A stretch of 64,000 bases of DNA from Streptomyces sp. AA1529. Its GTDB lineage: Bacteria; Actinomycetota; Actinomycetes; Streptomycetales; Streptomycetaceae. Positions 34,748-43,695 of this stretch are shown here, piece after piece; the stretch's first letter is position 1, and each line of letters begins with the position of its first letter. The notes below the pieces were generated by a model that worked only from the letters and a program-made list of their open reading frames with translations, was not told the origin of the DNA and ran no database searches. The stretch covers positions 124,001 to 188,000 of the forward strand of contig NZ_ALAP01000103.1 in the NCBI RefSeq assembly GCF_000280905.1, given 5' to 3'. A program made the translations under genes and the position numbers.

Positions 34748-36037
34748 ATGGCTGCACAACTGGCGCTGTCCTCGGCCCAGACCGGAGTCTGGATGGCGCA
34801 GCAGCTCGACCCGGAGGACAGGTCCTTCAACATCGGGGAGTACTGCGACATCGCCGGCCCGGTGGACCCGGACCTCCTCCAGCAGGCGCTCCGCGAGGTC
34901 GTGGCGGCGACCCCGGCCCTGCGCGCGCGGTTCGACATCGGTGACGAGGGGCTGTGCCAGTATCTCGACGACACCGTCGAGGCACCGCTGCACCGCATCG
35001 ACGTCAGCGGCGAACCCGATCCCCGGCAGGCCGCCGAGCGGTGGATGCGGCAGGACCTGGCCAAGGAGTACGACCTCGCCGAGGGACCTCTCGTCACCTG
35101 GGCGCTGTTCACGCTGGGGGCCGAGCGCACCCTGTGGTATCGCGCCGCGCACCACATCGTCCTCGACGGCTTCGGGCTGGCCCTGATCGCCTCCCACGTG
35201 GCCGACGTCTACTCGGCGCTGGTGACCGGCCGGCCCCGCAGGCCGCGCCCGCCGGGCACCCTGCAGCAGGTCATCGCCTTGGACCTCGCCTACCAGGAGT
35301 CCGAGGAGTACGCGCGCGACCGGCAGTTCTGGCTGGACCGGCTCGCCGGGCAGACCGAGGCGGCCGCCTTCACCGACTGGCGGCCGACCGCCTCCCGCGC
35401 CTCGCTGCGCGAGAGCGGTCACCTCACCCCCGCGGACTTCGACGTCCTGCGCGCTGCGGCCCGCGCACTCGACGTGACCTGGCCCGAGGTGGTCGTCGCC
35501 GCGATTGCCGTGCGGTTGCAGCAGGCCACCGGCGTCCGGGAACCGGTCGTCGGCCTGCCGGTGACCGCCCGTACGGAACCGATGCTGCGCAGAGTGCCCG
35601 GCATGGTGACCAACGTGGTGCCGCTGCGGCTCTCGTTCGGCCCGCACACGCCCTTCGCGGACGTGGTGGCCCAGACCTCGCTGCGCCTGGAGGAAGCACT
35701 CCGGCACCAGCGTTACCCGCAGGAGCACCTGGTGCGCGAGCTGCCCGGACTCCCCGAAGGCAGAAAGCAGTTCGGTCCCGACGTCAACATCATGTCCTTC
35801 AACTACCACGGCGACTACGCGGGCCGGCCCGCCACCGTGCACACCCTGTGCTCCGGTCCGGTCGAGGACCTGACGGTCAACGTCTACGACCGGATGGACG
35901 GCCGCGGCCTGCAGATCGCCCTGGACGGCAACGCCGAGCTCTACGACCGCGCTCAACTGTCCCGGCACCTGGCGGACATCGTCGCCCTGCTCCGCTCGGT
36001 CACCGGCCCGCTGGAACACGCACCCGCAGGCCCCTGA
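34748..36037 (+). CDS. Stand-alone condensation domain enzyme
   Basis: A 429-residue single condensation domain. The catalytic motif is HHIVLDG at residues 135-141, and the N-terminal LSSAQTGVWMAQQLDPEDRSFNIG segment is the C1 region. The full two-lobe length is present and no other domain is attached. A GGAGAGG ribosome site lies 8 nt before the ATG, 36 nt after the carrier gene. It should join the group on the stand-alone carrier to an amino group, perhaps the first residue of the chain or the side-chain amine of Dap (inference). It is the last recognisable biosynthetic gene, so the right border of the cluster is placed here. Confidence 0.88.
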   Translation: MAAQLALSSAQTGVWMAQQLDPEDRSFNIGEYCDIAGPVDPDLLQQALREVVAATPALRARFDIGDEGLCQYLDDTVEAPLHRIDVSGEPDPRQAAERWMRQDLAKEYDLAEGPLVTWALFTLGAERTLWYRAAHHIVLDGFGLALIASHVADVYSALVTGRPRRPRPPGTLQQVIALDLAYQESEEYARDRQFWLDRLAGQTEAAAFTDWRPTASRASLRESGHLTPADFDVLRAAARALDVTWPEVVVAAIAVRLQQATGVREPVVGLPVTARTEPMLRRVPGMVTNVVPLRLSFGPHTPFADVVAQTSLRLEEALRHQRYPQEHLVRELPGLPEGRKQFGPDVNIMSFNYHGDYAGRPATVHTLCSGPVEDLTVNVYDRMDGRGLQIALDGNAELYDRAQLSRHLADIVALLRSVTGPLEHAPAGP

Positions 36038-36184
36038 GCCGGTCCGGCTCCGCCGGCAGCCGCCCCGGTCCGGTCCGGTGGGCGGCCGCAGGGCGGAGAC
36101 CGGGCGATGTCCGGCCCGGGGGTTCACCGCAGCCGGGTCCGCTGCTTCGCTGGCGGCGGACCGCAGACGGCGGAGGGAGCCGGC

Positions 36185-36727
36185 ATGGAGATCGAGGGTG
36201 CGACCGCGCCCGTGGTCGCGGTCGTCGGGGTCGTCGGGACGCTGCTCTCCGCGCTGCTGACCCAGCGCGCGGCCGACCGCAGCCGCCGCCGCGAGCAGGA
36301 CCGTGCCGAGGAGCTGTGGCAGCGCCGCAGCCAGGCACAGGAACTGCGGTCCTGCTACGTGGCACTGAACACCTCCGCGCGGCAGTACCTGGCCGCACTC
36401 GCCGACCAGTTGCACGCGCTGGGCCGCACCGAGGATCTGGCCTCCGCACGGCAGCGGCTGACCGAGGCCCGGGACCTGTACCGGGACGTGTACGCCGAGG
36501 CCCAGCTGCGGGTGCCGGAGCGGGTGCTCGACGTCGCGGGCGACCTGAGCCGCGAGTTGGGAGCGGTCTACGGCGCCGTCCGGCGCCTCGACGAGGGCGC
36601 GCCGCGGGAAGGGGACTCCCCGTCCGCGGCCCAGCGGCGCATCGACGCGCTGTGGGGCCGGCTGCGGCAGGTGCGCCGCGAGATGCGCGCCGAACTGGGC
36701 GTCTCACCGTCGGGTCCGGACCGTTGA
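36185..36727 (+). CDS. Small membrane-anchored helical protein, function unknown
   Basis: A 180-residue protein with one N-terminal hydrophobic segment (residues ~8-27, PVVAVVGVVGTLLSALL) followed by a charged, mostly helical region rich in Arg and Glu (RSRRREQDRAEELWQRRSQ), which probably faces the cytoplasm. I do not recognise a catalytic motif. Similar one-TM helical proteins are common in Streptomyces genomes. It lies 109 nt before the CHAT gene on the same strand and may belong to that operon. Confidence 0.75.
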   Translation: MEIEGATAPVVAVVGVVGTLLSALLTQRAADRSRRREQDRAEELWQRRSQAQELRSCYVALNTSARQYLAALADQLHALGRTEDLASARQRLTEARDLYRDVYAEAQLRVPERVLDVAGDLSRELGAVYGAVRRLDEGAPREGDSPSAAQRRIDALWGRLRQVRREMRAELGVSPSGPDR

Positions 36728-36836
36728 GCGGGAATGCGCGGGATCGTGTCCCAACGGGTCCCGCGTATCGGCATAGTGGCGGTGGCTCGGACGAGAGGCC
36801 ACAAGGCTGTCGAGGTCCCGGAGAGGCGGGCTGCCC

Positions 36837-39800
36837 GTGAACGGCGAGGAGACAGGCGGGGTCGCGGGACTGCGCGCCTGGGCGGGCGACGCCGCAGAGC
36901 GGGCCAAGCGGCTGCTTCCTGCCGTGCGGGGCGGCGCCGTGCCGTCGGGCGCGTACGACGCGTCCGTCGCCGAACTCGAGCAATTGGCACCGCTGCTGGA
37001 CCACGATCCCGGTCTGCGCAGCGCGGTGCGTGTCTGGCTCGGCGGCGCGCTCGCCGCGCGGAGCCTCGCCGGGCGCGGCGGGCCGGGGGACCGGGAGCGT
37101 GCCGAGGCGCTGCTGCGGGCCGTACGGGACCGCGGTACGGAGCAGGGCGCGGTGGCCGGCGAGGAGGACCGCCGCTGGGCGGCGTTCTTCCTGCTGCCGC
37201 TCGTGTCGCCGCTGCAGATGCAGCCGGGCGCCTCGGGCGGCGCGCCCGACCTCTCCGCCTACGCCGCGTGGGCGGCCCGGACCGGCCCCGCCGGAATGGC
37301 GCGGGCCGCGGCGGAGCTCCAGACGCTGACCGAAGAGGTGCTCGAACTGCCGCTGCCGGAGGACTTTCTGGCACAGCTACGGCAGATGCACCGCGCCACC
37401 ACCGCCCCGTCGGGGCCGTCGCTCTCCGACCTGATCGCGACCATGACGCCCGCGGGCTCGCCGTTCGCGGAGCAGATGCGGCAGACGATGGAGAACGCTT
37501 TCGACGCGCCCGGGGGCTCCGCCGGCAGCAGCACCGCTTCCGCGGCCCCGCCCGGACCTCCCGACCGCGAGCCGGCCGGCCGCGGGCCAGGCCAGGACCG
37601 CGGACCGGACCCGGCTCCCGGGCCCGATTCGGCCTCCGAGCCGGACGCGGCCTCCGGCTCGGAGGCGGCCCCTGAGCCGGACGCGGTCCCCGAGCAGGGC
37701 CGGAGTCCCGAAGCGGAACCGGCGTCGCGTCCTGCCCCGGGCGCGCCCTCCGGGCACTCCGGCGCTTCACGAGGCACCGGCTCGCCCCCGTCGGCGGAGC
37801 GGACCGACGCGGCCGGGGCGGCCACGGAACCCGGCCCGCCCCCACCCGCGGGACCGTCCCCGGACAGCGTCCCGCCTCCGAGTGGTCCGCCCCCGTCTCC
37901 GGGACTCGGGCTCACCCCGGACGACATCCGCCGTCTCACCGCTGCCATGGACGCCGTCCATGCCACCACCTGGGGTCTGGAGGACGTGCTCAAGGGCGGC
38001 GACCACGAGGCACTCGATGCCCTGCTCCGGCGCCTGCGCGCAGTGCAGGACCAGCCGCCTCCCGGCCCGGACCCGACCGACGCGCTGGAGAGCCTGCGGG
38101 CGCTGCTGCTCAACATCTCTCCCGGCGCCGGCGGCACCCACGAGGACACCTCGGCGGGGCGCGCCCATCTGGCGACCGTCGTCGACCACCTCGGCTCGCT
38201 CGCAGGCGTGCTGCCCGCCGGAGCCGGGGACCCGGCTGTCTGGGGGCGTGCGTTCGCGCTGTACACCCGGGTCATTGCGGCGGGGGAGACGGAGGACGTT
38301 CACATGCTCCGGGAACTGGTGGCCGAGGCCGAAGCGCTGGAGGAATCCGTCCCGGAGGACGAGCCGTTCCGGTGCGCCGTCCTGTGGGCCCTGGGCGCGG
38401 CCGTCGCCAGACTCGGCATCGTCACCGGGGACAGGACGACGGTGCTGCGTGCGCTGCCGCACATCGAGGCGGGGCACGCGGGGATGAGCGCCCTCCCGTT
38501 CGCCGACGAGCTGCCGCTGCCGCCCCTCCCGGACCTCGACCTGCTCCGCGCGGGCCTCGGCGGCGACCCCGCGCCGGTGCACGAGCACGTTCCCGTGCCC
38601 CCCGACGCCGCACCGGAGGAACTGCACACCGCCGCGCTCGACCTGGCCCTGCGCTTCTCCCTCACCCGCGACCCCGCCCTCCTCGACGCGCTGATCGGCC
38701 AACTGGAGCGGGTCCGCGACCGGGTCCGGGAGGGGAGGGCCCCGCGGATCGCCGCCGACGCGCTGTGGAAGCTGGCCCAGGCGTACCGCGAACGCGGAGT
38801 CCTCAAGGACGATGTGACCGACATCGCGGCGCTGGAGGCGGCCAAGGAGGCGCTGACCGCGCTCGCCGCCGACGTCCTCCTCCAGGCCGGTGCCGAGCAC
38901 GGGCTGCTGGCGGCCCGCTCCGGTGCGAACAGAGGTGTGCAGGCCGCGCTGTGGGCGGCCTCCCAGGGGCGGCTGCACGACGCGGTCGCCGTGCTGGAAC
39001 TGGGCCGCGCGCTGGTGCTGCACGCGGCGTCCACGTCCTCCGCGGTCCCCGAACTGCTCGAAGCAGCGGGACACCACGAGCTCGCCGAGCAGTGGCGGGC
39101 GGCCCGGAGGGCTGCCGGGGACGGCGAGGTGAGCGACGCGGGCACCGGGACCGGCGGGGACGGTGTACCGGGCCGAATGCCGAGCAGCCTGCGCCGCCGG
39201 GCCTTGGAAGCACTGGGCTACCGGGACGAGGACGGGCTGCTCGGCACCCCGTCGCTGGGCGCCCTCTCGGACGGCCTCGCGGACAGCGGCGCCGACGCGC
39301 TGCTCTACCTCGTCCCCGGCGAGGGCGAGAACCCCGGCGTGGTGCTCGTCGTGGCGCCCCGGCTCGGTGCCGCGGTCGGGGTGGCGCCGCTGCTGTCAGG
39401 TGCCGGCTCCGGCCCGCTGGAGAGCTACCTCGACGCCACCGCGGCCCGCGACGCCGCCGCGGAGAGTGGCCGCCCCGCCGACCCGTCGGCCGAGCGGACC
39501 TGGGACGAGGCCCTCGCGGCACTCTGCGACTGGGCCCACCAGGTGCTCGACCCGGTACTCGGCGGGGTGCGCGAAGGGCTGGCGGAGGAACGACCGGCGG
39601 AGGAACGACCGGCGGAGGAACGGGAGGCCGAGGAACAGCCGACGGCGGAGGGGGCGCGGGCGGACGGATTGCTCCGGATCGTCCTGGTGCCCTGCGGGCG
39701 GCTCGGCATCGTCCCCTGGCACGCCGCGAGCCGCGAGGGTGCGGCCGGCCGGGAGCACCTGTGCCGGACGACGGTGGTCAGCTATGCGGCGTCCGGCGGC

Positions 39801-40679
39801 GAGTTCCTGCGCTCGGTGCGCCGTGCGCCGCGGGATCCGGCGGCGGCGCCGGTGCTGCTGGCCGACCCGGGCATGGACCTGGCGCACGCGGAAGTCGAGG
39901 TCATGGCGTTGCGGGACGCCTTCTACCGGGAAGCGCGGATGTGCGGGGGGATCTTCGAGCTGCCGGAGGAGGAACTGCTCCCCGGCACGCCCGAGGACGT
40001 GCTCGCGTTCCTCGCCGACGGGGCGTCGCTGCTCCACGTGGCCTCCCACGGGTCGGCCGGCCCCCGCCCCACGGTCTCGGCCCTGCACCTCGCCGCCCCC
40101 GGGGACACCGGGGCCCCGGCAGCGGACGGGGCCGCGCCGGGGAACGGGCCGGACGCCGGCCTGCTGACCGTGACCCGGCTGCTGGACCGGCCTTCCGCGC
40201 GAGGCGGCGCCGACCGCGGGCACGCCACCCGGGCGGGCGCCGGTGACGGGGCACCGCTGGTCGTGCTGAGCGCCTGCCAGACCGATCTGAGCACCCGCGA
40301 CCACGACGAGGCGCTGACCCTCACCACGGCGTTCGTCTCGCGCGGGGCGCGGGACGTCGTGGGCTCACGGTGGCGGACCGACGACGCGGTGTCGGCGCTG
40401 CTGATGGCTGTCTTCCACCACTACGTGACCGTCGACGGGCTCGGCCCCGCCGACGCGCTCAGGGCCGCGCAGCTGTGGATGCTCGACCCGGACCGGAAGA
40501 ACCCGGGCTCGCTCCGCGGCCCGCTGCTGCGGCAGACGGAGCGACCCGATCTGGACCGGGCCCGCTTCTGGGCCGCCTTCATCCACCAGGGGCACCCGGG
40601 CCCGGGGCGCACGAAGCCGGACGCAGGAAGAGGAGCAGGAAGAGGAGGGGGAGGGGATGAGCGACGACGGTGCGGGTGA
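36837..40679 (+). CDS. CHAT-domain protein (caspase-like peptidase)
   Basis: A 1280-residue protein ending in a CHAT domain, a caspase-like cysteine peptidase fold used in bacterial defence and cell-death pathways. The catalytic dyad is visible as His1071 (LHVASHG) and Cys1147 (VLSACQTDLS), followed by the typical GARDVVGSRW segment. Residues 1-230 and ~360-800 are helical and TPR-like. A Pro/Glu/Ala-rich linker spans ~235-350. A short acidic EERPA repeat lies near 915-930. GTG 36837 follows a GGAGAGG site. The 3' end overlaps the next gene by 23 nt, so it should be co-expressed with the ParS/RES pair. Substrate and trigger cannot be read. CHAT proteins usually act with sensor or NTPase partners, and the double-GTPase operon lies downstream. 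Confidence 0.9.
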   Translation: MNGEETGGVAGLRAWAGDAAERAKRLLPAVRGGAVPSGAYDASVAELEQLAPLLDHDPGLRSAVRVWLGGALAARSLAGRGGPGDRERAEALLRAVRDRGTEQGAVAGEEDRRWAAFFLLPLVSPLQMQPGASGGAPDLSAYAAWAARTGPAGMARAAAELQTLTEEVLELPLPEDFLAQLRQMHRATTAPSGPSLSDLIATMTPAGSPFAEQMRQTMENAFDAPGGSAGSSTASAAPPGPPDREPAGRGPGQDRGPDPAPGPDSASEPDAASGSEAAPEPDAVPEQGRSPEAEPASRPAPGAPSGHSGASRGTGSPPSAERTDAAGAATEPGPPPPAGPSPDSVPPPSGPPPSPGLGLTPDDIRRLTAAMDAVHATTWGLEDVLKGGDHEALDALLRRLRAVQDQPPPGPDPTDALESLRALLLNISPGAGGTHEDTSAGRAHLATVVDHLGSLAGVLPAGAGDPAVWGRAFALYTRVIAAGETEDVHMLRELVAEAEALEESVPEDEPFRCAVLWALGAAVARLGIVTGDRTTVLRALPHIEAGHAGMSALPFADELPLPPLPDLDLLRAGLGGDPAPVHEHVPVPPDAAPEELHTAALDLALRFSLTRDPALLDALIGQLERVRDRVREGRAPRIAADALWKLAQAYRERGVLKDDVTDIAALEAAKEALTALAADVLLQAGAEHGLLAARSGANRGVQAALWAASQGRLHDAVAVLELGRALVLHAASTSSAVPELLEAAGHHELAEQWRAARRAAGDGEVSDAGTGTGGDGVPGRMPSSLRRRALEALGYRDEDGLLGTPSLGALSDGLADSGADALLYLVPGEGENPGVVLVVAPRLGAAVGVAPLLSGAGSGPLESYLDATAARDAAAESGRPADPSAERTWDEALAALCDWAHQVLDPVLGGVREGLAEERPAEERPAEEREAEEQPTAEGARADGLLRIVLVPCGRLGIVPWHAASREGAAGREHLCRTTVVSYAASGGEFLRSVRRAPRDPAAAPVLLADPGMDLAHAEVEVMALRDAFYREARMCGGIFELPEEELLPGTPEDVLAFLADGASLLHVASHGSAGPRPTVSALHLAAPGDTGAPAADGAAPGNGPDAGLLTVTRLLDRPSARGGADRGHATRAGAGDGAPLVVLSACQTDLSTRDHDEALTLTTAFVSRGARDVVGSRWRTDDAVSALLMAVFHHYVTVDGLGPADALRAAQLWMLDPDRKNPGSLRGPLLRQTERPDLDRARFWAAFIHQGHPGPGRTKPDAGRGAGRGGGGDERRRCG
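39581..39625 (+). repeat. 15-bp tandem repeat, three units
   Basis: The unit GGCGGAGGAACGACC is repeated at 39581, 39596 and 39611 (the last diverged at its end), coding for an acidic AEERP repeat inside the CHAT protein. It is likely a variable-length spacer. Confidence 0.85.
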
Positions 40680-41415
40680 CCGGCCAGGCACTCCGGCGCA
40701 GCGTCTGCTGATGCTGGTCGGTGAGCACCGGGAGGATGTCCGCGCGGCGCTCGGCGAGGAGCAGTACGCGCTGCTGCTCGCCCGGTTGGCAGCCCTCGCG
40801 GGCACCGCAGCGGACGATGACCGGGCGGTGCGCAGGGCCTTCCAGGGCGTGCGCGTGCTTCTGACGCGGCTGCCGCTGCCCTACGACCATCCGGTGCACC
40901 TCGCGCTGGACTCCGACCGGCTGGCGGGGGTGCCGCCGGGACCGGCGGCCGTGCTGGACGCACGGGAGCTGGCAGCCGTGCTGACGGGTTCCGCGCCGGC
41001 CGGTCCCGCCACCGGCCCCGGCATCGACCCCGGTACGGGCGGTGCCGACCCCGATCCGGGCCCCGGAAGCCTCCTCGGCGCCCACGAGCGGCTGCTGCGC
41101 GCACCGGCCCTCCCGGCGGACGAGGCGCGGGCCCGCTGCGGGGGAGCGGCGCCGCCCTCCGAACTGATCCGGCTCTCCGACCCGCTGGGGCGTGAGCACT
41201 ACCCGGCGTTCCAGTTCGCCGCGGGCGACGGCGCTCCGTACGAGGTCGTCCTGGAGGTCAACCGGCTGCTGCTCGCGGACATCGACCCCTGGGGTGCGGC
41301 GGCCTGGTGGCTGGAGGGCAACACCTGGCTCGGCGGTGCGCCCGCCTCGCTGCTGGGACGCCTGCCCGACCGGGAACTGGTCGGTGCGGCCGCCGCGTTG
41401 GTGGAGGAGGACTGA
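40657..41415 (+). CDS. ParS/Xre-like antitoxin of a RES toxin
   Basis: A 252-residue protein whose C-terminal ~55 residues match the Xre/MbcA/ParS toxin-binding type: YPAFQF, then VVLEVNRLLL, DPWGAAAWW and NTWLGGAPASLL. In known pairs this domain caps the active site of a RES-domain toxin. The first ~170 residues are helical and then low in complexity, without a clear helix-turn-helix. The gene overlaps the CHAT gene by 23 nt and the RES gene by 1 nt (TGATG), the usual antitoxin-toxin order. A GGAGGGG site lies upstream of the ATG. It is longer than typical antitoxins (~150 residues), so an extra role is possible. Confidence 0.82.
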   Translation: MSDDGAGDRPGTPAQRLLMLVGEHREDVRAALGEEQYALLLARLAALAGTAADDDRAVRRAFQGVRVLLTRLPLPYDHPVHLALDSDRLAGVPPGPAAVLDARELAAVLTGSAPAGPATGPGIDPGTGGADPDPGPGSLLGAHERLLRAPALPADEARARCGGAAPPSELIRLSDPLGREHYPAFQFAAGDGAPYEVVLEVNRLLLADIDPWGAAAWWLEGNTWLGGAPASLLGRLPDRELVGAAAALVEED

Positions 41416-42092
41416 TGGGCGGCCTCTTCCCCATGACGCCGCTGCAACTGCGCCCCCGTCACCGGGTGCTCCCGGCGGGCACCCTGCTGTGGCGGGTGCA
41501 CAGTGCGCGCCGTGCCCCGGACGTCTTCAACCCGACGCTCGCCGACCCCTTCGAGTACCGGAAGGGCAACCGCTTCGACGGCACGTCGCTGGACCCGTAC
41601 CACTGCCTGTACCTGGCCGACACCCCGACCACGGCGCTCGCCGAGAGCGTGCTGCGCTCGCGTCCCTTCGAGCCGCCCGCGGGCCTGCGGCTCATTCCCT
41701 ACGCCGCGGTCCGGGGCCGCGCGTTGAGCGCCGTGCGGACCAGGTGCGAGCTGAACCTGGTCTCGCTGGTCGAGTCCGAGGACCTGGCCGCGGTCTGCCA
41801 GGACGCCACGCTTCTGGAGGACGAGCGCAACTACGTCCCGGCCAGGCGCTGGGCGAGCGAGATCCGGGCCCAGGCGCCGGGCGCCATGGGCCTGGTCTGG
41901 CAGTCGCGGCACAACCGGCCGCAGCACGCGCTGGTGCTCTTCCACGACCGGTTCGCCCACTGGGACGGCAAACCGCTGGAGGTCGCGCCGGACGGGGGTG
42001 TCCCGGCCCTGGACTCCGCCGACGGCATCGCAGCGGCCAACCGGCTGCTCGAACCCCTCCGGGCGCGGATCTCCGAGCCGGCGGGGAGGTGA
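41415..42092 (+). CDS. RES-domain toxin
   Basis: A 225-residue RES-domain protein, the toxin family that breaks down NAD+ or transfers ADP-ribose. The three residues that give the family its name are visible: Arg27 (LLWRVHSA), Glu77 (TALAES) and Ser164 (VWQSR). FNP, GNRFD and CLYLADTPTTALAES segments are also conserved. The ATG overlaps the stop of the ParS-like gene by one base, so the two are translated together. Linkage to a CHAT peptidase upstream and a macro-domain protein downstream suggests NAD+/ADP-ribose chemistry under peptidase or signalling control (inference). Confidence 0.88.
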   Translation: MGGLFPMTPLQLRPRHRVLPAGTLLWRVHSARRAPDVFNPTLADPFEYRKGNRFDGTSLDPYHCLYLADTPTTALAESVLRSRPFEPPAGLRLIPYAAVRGRALSAVRTRCELNLVSLVESEDLAAVCQDATLLEDERNYVPARRWASEIRAQAPGAMGLVWQSRHNRPQHALVLFHDRFAHWDGKPLEVAPDGGVPALDSADGIAAANRLLEPLRARISEPAGR

Positions 42093-42187
42093 GGCAGGTT
42101 CCCGTCCCGGGACACCGAGCGGAGGCGGCGTCCCCGGACGCGGCGATCAGTCTTGTCCGCGGCTGACGCCCGGTGCATGGTGGTCGT

Positions 42188-43306
42188 ATGGCATCGACCA
42201 CGCCTGATGAGGCGTCACTCCTCGCCGAATTGCAGAAGGTTCGGCGTGCGGGACTGGTCCGGCTGCGGGGGCGCGTGCTGCCTGGGCTGGAGTCGACCGC
42301 GGCGGTGGCGGCCCCCGGTGCCCGCACCCCCGGCGCCGCCGTAGAGGCGCTGCTGCGGCTCGCCGTGGCCCGGTTGGACGCCGGTACGCTGCGCACCGCC
42401 GCCGAGTACACCCTGGGGCTGGCGCAGGGCACCCGCGACTGGCCCGCGGCCTCCCGCCGCGCCAGGGCGGCCTCGGTGTACGGGGTGAGTGTCGAGCGGT
42501 TCCGCAAGGACCACGAGGTGATGGTCCTCGGGCAGGTCGCCGAGCACATCGTGCGCCTCGCGAGCCGGCCGGCCGCCGAGGCTGCCGGAGGCGCCGGGGC
42601 ACGGACCGCGGACGGGGGCGGCTCGGGTACGCACCGCACGGTAGGGATCGCGGTCGGCGGCCGGACCGTGGCGTTGACCCTCCATGTGCACCCGGTGGAT
42701 CTGCTGCGCGACGTGGACGTGGTCGTCTCCCCGGTCAACGTCCATCTCGCGCTGCCCGAGCGCTTCAAGTCCTCCGTCGCCGCGTCGCTGCGCCGGGCCG
42801 CCGCCGTGCACGGAGTGACCGGGGACCTGTTGGCGGACCCGCTCCACGACGAGCTGCTCGGCTGGGCGTCCCGGCACGGTGCCGCCGGGCGTGCGGTGCT
42901 GCCCGGCACGGTGGCCGCCACCGGCGCGGGGGCGCTGACCGGGCAGGGGGTGCGGCGGATCTACCACGCGGCGGTCGCCGTCCCGCGGGCCGGGACCAAC
43001 GACTACGACGTGCTGCAGTCCGATGTCACCCGGGCCGCGTCCCGGGCGCTCGCGGTTCTGGCGGAGGAGCACGACCGCTTCGACCCGCCGCTCCGCTCGG
43101 TGTGCTTCCCGCTGCTCGGCTCGGGGCGCGGCGGGCTGTCGTACGGTGCCGGTCTCGCCGCGGTATGGGCCGCGGTGGAGGCGGACGCGGCGCGCGGCGC
43201 GGACTGGGACATCCATTTCGTGGTGCGTTCGCCGGAGGCGGCGGCGCTGGTGGAGCGGCTTCCGGCCGGGATCCGCCCGGCACACGACCGGCGGGCGACC
43301 AGATGA
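42188..43306 (+). CDS. Macro-domain (ADP-ribose-binding) protein
   Basis: A 372-residue protein. The C-terminal half (~170-350) is a macro domain: VDVVVSPVNVHLALP near the start, GRAVLPGTVAATGAGAL (the glycine-rich loop), RRIYHAAVAVPR, and CFPLLGSGRGGLSYG before the last helix. Macro domains bind or hydrolyse ADP-ribose. The N-terminal ~110 residues are helical with a RRARAASVYGVSVERFRKDHE segment that resembles N-terminal regions of bacterial NTPase-type conflict proteins. ATG 42188 is chosen; GTG 42173 is possible. It could remove ADP-ribose added by, or sense ADP-ribose released by, the RES toxin 96 nt upstream. Confidence 0.85.
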   Translation: MASTTPDEASLLAELQKVRRAGLVRLRGRVLPGLESTAAVAAPGARTPGAAVEALLRLAVARLDAGTLRTAAEYTLGLAQGTRDWPAASRRARAASVYGVSVERFRKDHEVMVLGQVAEHIVRLASRPAAEAAGGAGARTADGGGSGTHRTVGIAVGGRTVALTLHVHPVDLLRDVDVVVSPVNVHLALPERFKSSVAASLRRAAAVHGVTGDLLADPLHDELLGWASRHGAAGRAVLPGTVAATGAGALTGQGVRRIYHAAVAVPRAGTNDYDVLQSDVTRAASRALAVLAEEHDRFDPPLRSVCFPLLGSGRGGLSYGAGLAAVWAAVEADAARGADWDIHFVVRSPEAAALVERLPAGIRPAHDRRATR

Positions 43307-43358
43307 CCCGGTGGAATGGGAGTGCGTCCCGCGCCGCGTGAGCCGGTGCGGAGGATGT

Positions 43359-43394
43359 GTGCGGAAGGGCGCGCCGGGGGGTGCCCTTCCGCAC
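43359..43394 (+). terminator. Perfect 12-bp hairpin after the macro-domain gene
   Basis: The arms GTGCGGAAGGGC (43359-43370) and its reverse complement (43383-43394) flank a 12-nt loop. It lies in the 140-bp gap between the macro-domain gene and the next operon and probably terminates the CHAT/RES/macro transcript. Confidence 0.75.
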
Positions 43395-43434
43395 GAAGTT
43401 TCCCTGGAACACGTCGTTTTGACGGCGCATCACC

Positions 43435-43440
43435 TAGGCT
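43435..43440 (+). promoter_or_regulatory. Possible -10 box for a leaderless transcript of the ten-gene operon
   Basis: TAGGCT fits TANNNT and ends 6 nt before ATG 43447, where transcription would start if this is a -10 element. No matching -35 at 17-18 nt is visible, so the call is weak. The preceding terminator makes a promoter in 43395-43446 likely in any case. Confidence 0.3.
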
Positions 43441-43446
43441 TCGCGG

Positions 43447-43695
43447 ATGGGCGGCGGGATGGCGGAATGGGCTCACGGGGCGCCGGGCCGGACCGTGACC
43501 TGGCCGGCTCCCGACACCTACGTACTGGTCGAGGGCGTGCTGCTGCGGATGCTTCCGGACGACCCCGGGACACCCGCGGGAACGGAGGTCGTCGTGGGGT
43601 ACGACACGGAGCGGCGGCGGCTCGTCGCATACCGGGAGCCGCCCGCCGGGTCCGCCCCGGCGGTCCAGGAGGAGGACGGGGGTGGCCGAGGATGA
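43447..43695 (+). CDS. Small protein of unknown function leading the vWA operon
   Basis: An 82-residue frame with a probable beta-rich core (TYVLVEGVLLRML and GTEVVVGYDTERRRLVAYREPP) and an acidic tail. I do not recognise the family. Its stop overlaps the start of the vWA gene as ATGA, which argues for a real, translated gene. ATG 43459 is an alternative start. It may stabilise or be an adaptor for the vWA protein. Confidence 0.6.
   Translation: MGGGMAEWAHGAPGRTVTWPAPDTYVLVEGVLLRMLPDDPGTPAGTEVVVGYDTERRRLVAYREPPAGSAPAVQEEDGGGRG

Noticed and set aside
43419..43440. TTGACG (43419) as -35 partner of TAGGCT (43435)
   Set aside because: The spacer is only 10 nt, too short for a sigma70-type promoter.
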